This document shows positions 24,776 through 29,333 of a DNA stretch of 29,333 nt, in pieces (the first letter of the stretch is position 1; each line of letters starts with the position of its first letter). Under the pieces are notes generated by a model. The model was given only the letters and a program-made list of their open reading frames with translations. It had not been told where the DNA came from and searched no databases. The stretch comes from DAOVQB01 sp023128935 (lineage in GTDB: Bacteria; Eisenbacteria; RBG-16-71-46; CAIMUX01; WJJG01). Where the stretch lies: contig DAOVQB010000033.1 of NCBI GenBank assembly GCA_030628905.1, positions 1 to 29,333 on the forward strand, read 5' to 3'. Made by a program: the position numbers and the translations under genes.

Positions 24776-26187
24776 GCGTCTTCTCCGCGGTAGAAGGCCA
24801 GCAGTCGTAAGACCGTCCCATCGGTCGCATGCTCCGGTGTCGATGCGCCAGCTGTGACACCAATCGTGCAGGGCGGTTGCGGTTTCCATCCCCGGGCAAT
24901 GGCAGGCTCTCTGGTACCCAGGGGCAGGTGGCGAATCTCCTGGCTGCTGATCAGGCAAGACGGGTCTTCCACGTGTAGGGTGGCCACCCGCTCCGATGCC
25001 AGGCGCACCAGATGCGCGGTGTTGCTGGATCGGAAGCCGCCGACGACGATCATCATGTCCAATCCCTCTGTTGACTGCAGCAGTTCGCGTACGGCGTTCT
25101 GGCGCTTCTGCGTGGCCGGGCAGAAGGTATCCAGCGTGCGAAAGCACCCTGCTGTGGATGTGAGCCCGCTCCGCGCACCGACAGCCCGCTCCAGGATTCC
25201 TGCGATGGCCTGGGTTTCGCTGCTCAGCATCGTGGTTTGATTGATCAGGCCCAGGCGATCCAGATGGCGCTGCGGATCGAATCCAGGACTGCACCTGCCT
25301 GAGAAGGTTGCCTGGAACCAGTCTAAGCGGCTTGAGGGGGCAGGCGTCTGCTCCATGTCTGCGTGTGTAGGTGTGTCTTGGGCAGCAGCGGTTTCTGGAA
25401 TCGGGTCACGGCGCACCGCTGCGGCCAGAAGCTCGGCCTCCTCGCGGTTGCGCACGATGACGTATGGCCCCTCGATGCGGGAGGCCGTGGCTCGCGTTTC
25501 CTCGTGCTCAACCTTGCCGTGCACGACTGTGGTTAGTCCTTCGCGCGAGAAATCCCGCACGGTGCTCCAGATCCGGCGAACCCACCCACACGTAGTGTCG
25601 ATGATCCGGCATCCGATCTCCCGCAACTTGGCCTCCTCCAAGACGGTGATGCCGAAGGCAGGGATGATCACCCAGTCGGTGGGGCGTAGGACCGAAAGCC
25701 GTCCCGGCGTTCCCGGTGGGGGCAGGATGATGACCCCGGCCTCCCCAAGGCGCCTGTTAGTGGACGGGTTGTGGATGATCTCACCCATCATGAACAGCCC
25801 GGGAGGCGCCAGCGTGCCGCTCAGTGGGTCACGGGTCTGAGCCGCGTGGAGTTCGCGAGCAGCTTGCATGGCACGTGCTACAGCACGTTCGACACCCTGG
25901 CAGAACCCAAAGGTCCGGGCTAAATGGATCCGCAGGCCGCAAGGATCTTCATACGTGCCCTGGTTGCGGAGCCGTTCGAGCGCCAGCTTGCCCACCGCAG
26001 GCCAGTCGCTCGGATGAGAGACCGGCGCGCTCGAGCTGTGCGCGCGCTCCTTCTGTCGGCCGGATTGAGCCAAGTGCCTGCGTCTCCCTCTTCCTCTCCC
26101 TCTCCCTCTCCCTCTCCCTCTCTCTCTCCCTCTCCCGTCCTCTCTCTCCCCCCCCTCTCTCGTCCTCTCGTCCGCCATCGATTCCAT
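24772..26187 (-). CDS. ispH: 4-Hydroxy-3-methylbut-2-enyl diphosphate reductase (IspH/LytB) with RG-repeat N-terminal extension
   Basis: The last enzyme of the MEP isoprenoid pathway; an iron-sulfur protein converting HMBPP to IPP and DMAPP. The three cluster Cys are seen in FGFCQGVERAV, DTTCGWVRRIW and DTFCPATQKRQNAV. MGEIIHNPSTNRRL, VVHGKVEHEETRA, LINQTTMLSSETQ and MMIVVGGFRSSNTAHLVRLA complete the family pattern. The 471-residue product far exceeds the usual 280-320. There is an N-terminal extension of about 90 residues, low complexity and Arg/Gly-rich (RGRGRGRGRGRG), encoded by a hexanucleotide microsatellite. There is also an insertion of roughly 25 residues before LDWFQATFSG. Start is uncertain: ATG 26187 or ATG 26226 (MKETAN), neither with a clear ribosome-binding site; a start after the repeat is also conceivable. 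It overlaps the M1 peptidase gene by ATGA. Confidence 0.9.
   Translation of the reverse strand: MESMADERTREGGEREDGRGRERGRGRGRGRGRGRRRHLAQSGRQKERAHSSSAPVSHPSDWPAVGKLALERLRNQGTYEDPCGLRIHLARTFGFCQGVERAVARAMQAARELHAAQTRDPLSGTLAPPGLFMMGEIIHNPSTNRRLGEAGVIILPPPGTPGRLSVLRPTDWVIIPAFGITVLEEAKLREIGCRIIDTTCGWVRRIWSTVRDFSREGLTTVVHGKVEHEETRATASRIEGPYVIVRNREEAELLAAAVRRDPIPETAAAQDTPTHADMEQTPAPSSRLDWFQATFSGRCSPGFDPQRHLDRLGLINQTTMLSSETQAIAGILERAVGARSGLTSTAGCFRTLDTFCPATQKRQNAVRELLQSTEGLDMMIVVGGFRSSNTAHLVRLASERVATLHVEDPSCLISSQEIRHLPLGTREPAIARGWKPQPPCTIGVTAGASTPEHATDGTVLRLLAFYRGEDA
26081..26136. repeat. TCTCCC hexanucleotide microsatellite inside ispH
   Basis: Imperfect (TCTCCC)n on the plus strand, read in ispH as GGGAGA codon pairs (Gly-Arg). 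A less regular CT-rich tail continues to about 26170. Slippage here would change the repeat number in steps of two residues and stay in frame. Confidence 0.9.
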
Positions 26188-26229
26188 TGGCGGAACGGTG
26201 ATGTGTCTGTTTGCTGTCTCCTTCATTCT

Positions 26230-26309
26230 AATGCAAACTGGGCGTCTTGAGTTCAGCAAACTGCAGCCCAATGCAAACTAGGCGTCTTGAGTCGAGCAAA
26301 CTGCAGCCA
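26230..26309. repeat. 40-bp tandem duplication upstream of ispH
   Basis: Two adjacent 40-base units (26230-26269 and 26270-26309) differ at three positions. Each begins AATGCAAACT and ends GCAAACTGCAGCC, with GGCGTCTTGAGT between. They lie in the divergent gap between ispH and era; they could be paired regulator sites or a simple duplication. Confidence 0.85.
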
Positions 26310-26451
26310 AGAGAGCTATTATGTACGGTTGGATCCATGCGGGGATGCCGGTGGGGGCGTGGCTCATGCCCGCCAAAATGCGGCCGGAGGCGGATGTAGC
26401 CGGCGCGCATGAGTGAAGGGCCCTGTGGCCAGTGCGAAGGGGAGAAACCTG

Positions 26452-27369
26452 ATGAACGATGTGCGGGGGGAGCAGGGTGAGGGCCCGGGGTGCAGCGATG
26501 CCTTCCATTCCGGCTATGTGGCCATCTGCGGCTACCCGAACGCCGGCAAGTCAACACTGCTCAACGCGATCCTTGAACAGAAGCTCGCGATTGTGACACC
26601 CAAGCCTCAAACGACGCGTCACAGAACGCTGGGGATTCTAACTAACGAGCGCTGCCAGATGATCTTCATCGATACCCCGGGGATTCTGGACCCGCGCTAC
26701 GATCTGCAGGCAGCTATGATGAAGCAGGTCGGGAAGAGCATCGCGGACGCCGATGTGATCCTCTACCTGGCGGATGTGAGGCATCCACGTCTGGCCCCTG
26801 GCGTTGTGGTGGCCAGCAGAAATAAACCGACCATCATACTGCTCAACAAGGCAGATCTGCTGAAGCGCGTTGAAGACGCCCTGCCCATAATAGAGGAGCT
26901 CCGTCAGCAGGGGGAGTTTGTGGATTTTTTCGCCATCTCGGCCCTGCGGGGCAGGGGTGTCCATGGCATGCTGGGGCGCGTCGAGTCGCTCCTGCCGCCT
27001 GGTCCGCACCTCTATCCCGCGGATCAGCTTACCGAACACCCGGAGCGCTTCTTTGTGGGTGAGCTAATCCGCGAGGCGATCTTCGATCTCTTCCGGCAGG
27101 AAGTGCCCTACAGCACTGAGGTCGAGGTGATCGAGTTCAGAGAAAGCGAGGGGAAAGCGGACCACATCGAGGCCATCATCTATGTGGAGAGCGAATCCCA
27201 AAGGGGTATCCTCATTGGCAAGGGAGGGCAGGCAATCAAGAGATTGGGATCGAAGGCGCGCGTCTCAATCGAGGAATTCCTGAGCCGGCCGGTGTTTCTG
27301 GGGATCAAGGTCAAGGTGATGCCGAACTGGCGGAGGGACAAGCGTGCTCTGCGGCGCTTCGGATACTAA
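26452..27369 (+). CDS. era: GTPase Era
   Basis: A conserved GTPase that binds 16S rRNA near its 3' end and assists 30S maturation. ATG 26452 follows GGGGAG by about eight bases and gives 305 residues, normal for Era. G1 is GYPNAGKST (27-35), switch region KPQTTRHRTLGI, G3 DTPGI, G4 NKADL and G5 SALRG. The C-terminal KH domain has SQRGILIGKGGQAIKRLGSK with VKVMPNWRRDKRALRRFGY at the end. It converges on, and overlaps by four bases, the FmdE-like gene on the other strand. Confidence 0.97.
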   Translation: MNDVRGEQGEGPGCSDAFHSGYVAICGYPNAGKSTLLNAILEQKLAIVTPKPQTTRHRTLGILTNERCQMIFIDTPGILDPRYDLQAAMMKQVGKSIADADVILYLADVRHPRLAPGVVVASRNKPTIILLNKADLLKRVEDALPIIEELRQQGEFVDFFAISALRGRGVHGMLGRVESLLPPGPHLYPADQLTEHPERFFVGELIREAIFDLFRQEVPYSTEVEVIEFRESEGKADHIEAIIYVESESQRGILIGKGGQAIKRLGSKARVSIEEFLSRPVFLGIKVKVMPNWRRDKRALRRFGY

Positions 27370-28040
27370 GGGCCTGTCTTCTCGAACGTGAAGATCTCCC
27401 CGACTGGCAGCGTAAGGAAGTTCTCCCGGAATTGCTGGGACGCCCTCTTGAATCTGCTCTTCTCATCTGGCGTAGCGGTCTTTTCGAACTTCACTTTCTT
27501 GCGCAGGGCGAAAAACCCGCCGGGAACTTCTGGCAGGACGGCCGTCCGGATACGAATCCTGACCGAAGCCCCGGTCGACTTGCGGATGATCCTGAATGTG
27601 AAATCGTCGATGCTTACGTTCATGACATCTGTTTGCCGTCGGAGATCTAGCGTGAAATCATCCCGCGTCTTTGCCCGCGTAACGAATTCAAAAGCATCCT
27701 GGTTTCCCTTACCGGGCCAGCTGCTCACGATTCTGAAATCCTCCCGATCGGGGACCTCGCTGCCCCAGAGTTCTCTTATAGCCAGTTGAAGGCCCCGGAA
27801 TCCGGCGACTGAACACGCGCACATATCGCCATGGTACTTGGCGACATCCTCAATCGTCAGGCGCAGTTCTTTTCCCTGATCAAGTATGACAATTGGAGCG
27901 AGACGTGATTGGGCTCCTTTGACATCCTGTTGCAACTGGGGTCCCTGGTGGGCGGTGGAGAGGCGGCAACCGGACATCATAGGAACTGACAGGGCAACTG
28001 CGCTTACTAGCAAAGGCAGAAGTACTTCCTTCTTTCTCAC
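27366..28040 (-). CDS. FmdE-like lipoprotein (formylmethanofuran dehydrogenase subunit E-like domain)
   Basis: GTG 28040 has GGAGG eight bases upstream and opens a lipoprotein signal (VRKKEVLLPLLVSA, then MMSGC with the lipid Cys25). The 224-residue product has YHGDMCACSVAGFRGLQLAI (His70, Cys74, Cys76), resembling the FmdE HGHxCPGxxxGxRxA motif; the second His and the Pro are changed. The rest (DFRIVSSWPGKGNQDAFEFV, FTLDLRRQTDVMNVSIDDFT, then ALRKKVKFEKTATPDEKSRF) is consistent with the FmdE core. No zinc-ribbon tail is present. FmdE domains bind metal and occur next to molybdopterin enzymes or in metal uptake, but none of these neighbours is here. Probably a periplasmic metal- or ligand-binding lipoprotein (inference). 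Confidence 0.66.
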   Translation of the reverse strand: MRKKEVLLPLLVSAVALSVPMMSGCRLSTAHQGPQLQQDVKGAQSRLAPIVILDQGKELRLTIEDVAKYHGDMCACSVAGFRGLQLAIRELWGSEVPDREDFRIVSSWPGKGNQDAFEFVTRAKTRDDFTLDLRRQTDVMNVSIDDFTFRIIRKSTGASVRIRIRTAVLPEVPGGFFALRKKVKFEKTATPDEKSRFKRASQQFRENFLTLPVGEIFTFEKTGP

Positions 28041-28312
28041 GCGATTATCCTCCTTCGAGTCCAGTGCCTGTCTGTCCACACTCCTGGAAACCCCTGGCAG
28101 GAGCCGCACTCTCGCCCGATGTGAAAAAATCCGCGCATGAGCGCCGGGTTCTCATCAACCAACCCGTGGGCCGAGATCGTTCCATAACCCGGTCCCTACG
28201 GAAAACCGAGAGGAGCGGCCTGTAAGCGCCAGGCATTTCTGGTATTCGTAAATGTGGTGGCGGAAGAGCTGCATGCATTTCTCTGCGCCCTTTGCGAGTC
28301 GCCCCGATTTGG

Positions 28313-28819
28313 TTACAAATCGATTTCCCCTCTAACCTGCTCTGTCCAGGTTCTGATTCTCTCTTCAGTCAAATCAGACTGGTTTTCCTCGTCTATAGGG
28401 AGTCCGACGAAATTACCGCCTACAACCGCCTTGGATTCGCTGAAGTCATAACCCTCGACCCGCTGTGCACCCACGGTCACGCCGCCAGCGCAGGACACCT
28501 TCTCGTAGAGGATACCCATCGCGTCTTGAAAGGTATCGGGGTAACTCTCCTGATCGCCCAGGCCGAAGAAAGCGACATTCTTCCCGCTGAAGTCTATACC
28601 CTCGAGATGCGACGCGAATTCGTCCCAGTCATCCTGAAGTTCTCCCATTCCGTAAGTGGGGGATCCGAGGATTAGGACGTTGTACTTTTCGAAATCCTGG
28701 GCGGACGCCCCGGAAATATCGTGGAGTTCGCCGCCGAGTTCCCGTTGTATGATCTTTGCTATACTCTCAGTGTTTCCGGTTGTGCTGCCGTAAAAGATGC
28801 CGATGTTGGCCGTTTTCAT
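28313..28819 (-). CDS. fldA: Flavodoxin, long-chain type
   Basis: A small FMN electron carrier. ATG 28819 lies just after AAGGAG; an upstream ATG at 28855 would add 12 residues. The 168-residue length is typical of long-chain flavodoxins. The FMN phosphate loop is FYGSTTGNTESIAK (residues 9-22). The isoalloxazine-flanking loops are SPTYGMGELQDDW and FFGLGDQESYPDTFQDAMG, and the C-terminus has GGVTVGAQRVEGYDFSESKA then the conserved VGLPIDEENQ. It can replace ferredoxin, for instance as electron donor to IspH or to radical SAM enzymes, both encoded in this window, although that link is only inference. Its promoter is clear (28861-28889). Confidence 0.95.
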   Translation of the reverse strand: MKTANIGIFYGSTTGNTESIAKIIQRELGGELHDISGASAQDFEKYNVLILGSPTYGMGELQDDWDEFASHLEGIDFSGKNVAFFGLGDQESYPDTFQDAMGILYEKVSCAGGVTVGAQRVEGYDFSESKAVVGGNFVGLPIDEENQSDLTEERIRTWTEQVRGEIDL

Positions 28820-28860
28820 ACGCTCCTTTCCGCTCCTTGGAATTAGACGCTTCAATGAAA

Positions 28861-28889
28861 CTTATAGGAGCCCAACATTCTTAGGTCAA
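28861..28889 (-). promoter_or_regulatory. Sigma-70 type promoter of the flavodoxin gene
   Basis: Read on the minus strand, TTGACC (28889-28884) and TATAAG (28866-28861) are separated by 17 bases, each one mismatch from consensus. The start site would fall about 35 bases before the ATG. Confidence 0.65.
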
Positions 28890-28905
28890 ACTAATTTTAT
28901 GACCT
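28883..28905. promoter_or_regulatory. Operator-like dyad over the flavodoxin -35 box
   Basis: AGGTCA (28883-28888) and TGACCT (28900-28905) form a perfect inverted repeat with an 11-base AT-rich spacer, covering the -35 element and upstream flank. Position and symmetry suggest a dimeric repressor or activator site; the regulator is unknown. Confidence 0.45.
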
Positions 28906-28975
28906 TCCATAATTCTGTATGGCCCTCCGCAGGATTTGCTCTAGTTGGTAACGTCCGTCAGTACAATCGGATACG

Positions 28976-29333
28976 CTATTCATAGCAGAGGGGCCTCATC
29001 CGCCGGGCGGACGAGTTTGCAGCGACGGCGGCCATCCTCGCCCCTGAAGAGAAACGGGGTTTGGAGGCAACCTGACCCGCGGGCGATAAGCATGGTTCGA
29101 TAGAAATCACTCGCGATCCCTCGAGAACACGCTTGAGCAGCCGCCCATCTAACTTCTTGTCATGCCAGAGCTTATGGCATGTACTGCAGAGCGCTATGAG
29201 GTTTTCTGGGTCGTTCGTGCCACCGAGCTCGCGCGGAATGATGTAATGAACCTCCATGAAGCGCGTATTCCTGCATCCAGGGGCCTGGCAGCGGTGCCGA
29301 TCGCGCTCCAGCACCGCGCGCCGAACCGCCGGC
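28976..29333 (-). CDS. HNH endonuclease family protein, C-terminal part (runs off the right edge)
   Basis: A frame open to base 29332 and ending with TAG at 28976 gives 118 residues, so the N-terminus lies outside the window. The visible part starts PAVRRAVLERDRHRCQAPGC, the usual entry to the nuclease domain in these proteins. It continues FMEVHYIIPRELGG, then TNDPENLIALCSTCHKLWHD, with the four zinc Cys (two CxxC-like pairs). The central HNH pair is normally HH; here it reads HY, so the general-base His is replaced by Tyr through a single C-to-T change. The last 55 residues are a basic tail. Together with the N-terminal fragment at 1-360 it suggests a multi-copy gene family at which the contig ends. 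Confidence 0.82.
   Translation of the reverse strand, partial: PAVRRAVLERDRHRCQAPGCRNTRFMEVHYIIPRELGGTNDPENLIALCSTCHKLWHDKKLDGRLLKRVLEGSRVISIEPCLSPAGQVASKPRFSSGARMAAVAANSSARRMRPLCYE

Overview
The window reads as a piece of a GC-rich bacterial chromosome, probably a whole contig. The gene content fits an uncultivated member of, or near, the FCB superphylum; a Candidatus Eisenbacteria-like organism is my best guess. Grounds are inferential: runs of secreted proteins, C-terminal tails ending in an Ig-like 'TGRLV...SGIY/GVYF...LR' module, a gingipain-type (C25) protein, six-bladed-propeller proteins, a Cys-patterned 'DGxC/xxEC' tail, dimeric GlyRS, and HNH endonuclease gene fragments at both ends. 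No rRNA, tRNA or CRISPR array was found.

Layout. 1-360: N-terminal piece of an HNH-family gene (minus), leaving the window. 361-747: non-coding, with 31-bp tandem repeats and a long inverted repeat. 748-3192: divergent glyQS and an inositol-monophosphatase gene, with half of a dispersed repeat between them. 3193-10354: an island of six consecutive plus-strand genes for exported proteins; the middle four are packed within 28-47 bases of one another and look like one operon (Cys-tailed small protein, degenerate gingipain-like protein, NlpC/P60-like protein, secreted unknown). 10355-11998: a small membrane protein and a 1.2-kb gene-poor stretch with two tandem-repeat arrays and a good sigma-54 promoter. 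11999-13348: sigma-54 activator.

13451-16757 (minus): methylmalonyl-CoA-mutase-type large subunit followed by an alpha/beta-hydrolase-fold protein that lacks all catalytic residues. A strongly nested stem structure lies in the mutase leader, and upstream is a stand-alone tandem ACT protein. 16929-17207: a 158-bp MITE-like element with 31-bp inverted ends, then a pair of 37-bp direct repeats. 17237-20568: pdxR-pdxS-pdxT, a vitamin B6 synthesis operon with its own MocR regulator, promoter and operator-like palindrome. 20679-22588: PflX-type radical SAM protein and a receiver-like protein. 22658-26187 (minus): ispH, overlapping by 4 bases a secreted M1 aminopeptidase. 26452-28819: Era GTPase, converging with a FmdE-like lipoprotein, then flavodoxin with a clear promoter and operator dyad. 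28976-29333: C-terminal piece of an HNH gene leaving the window.

Housekeeping genes (glyQS, era, ispH, pdxST, mutase) alternate with repeat-rich gaps. The most unusual content is the secreted operon at 4740-8947, the mutase-coupled pseudo-hydrolase, and the nested RNA-like fold at 15995-16098.
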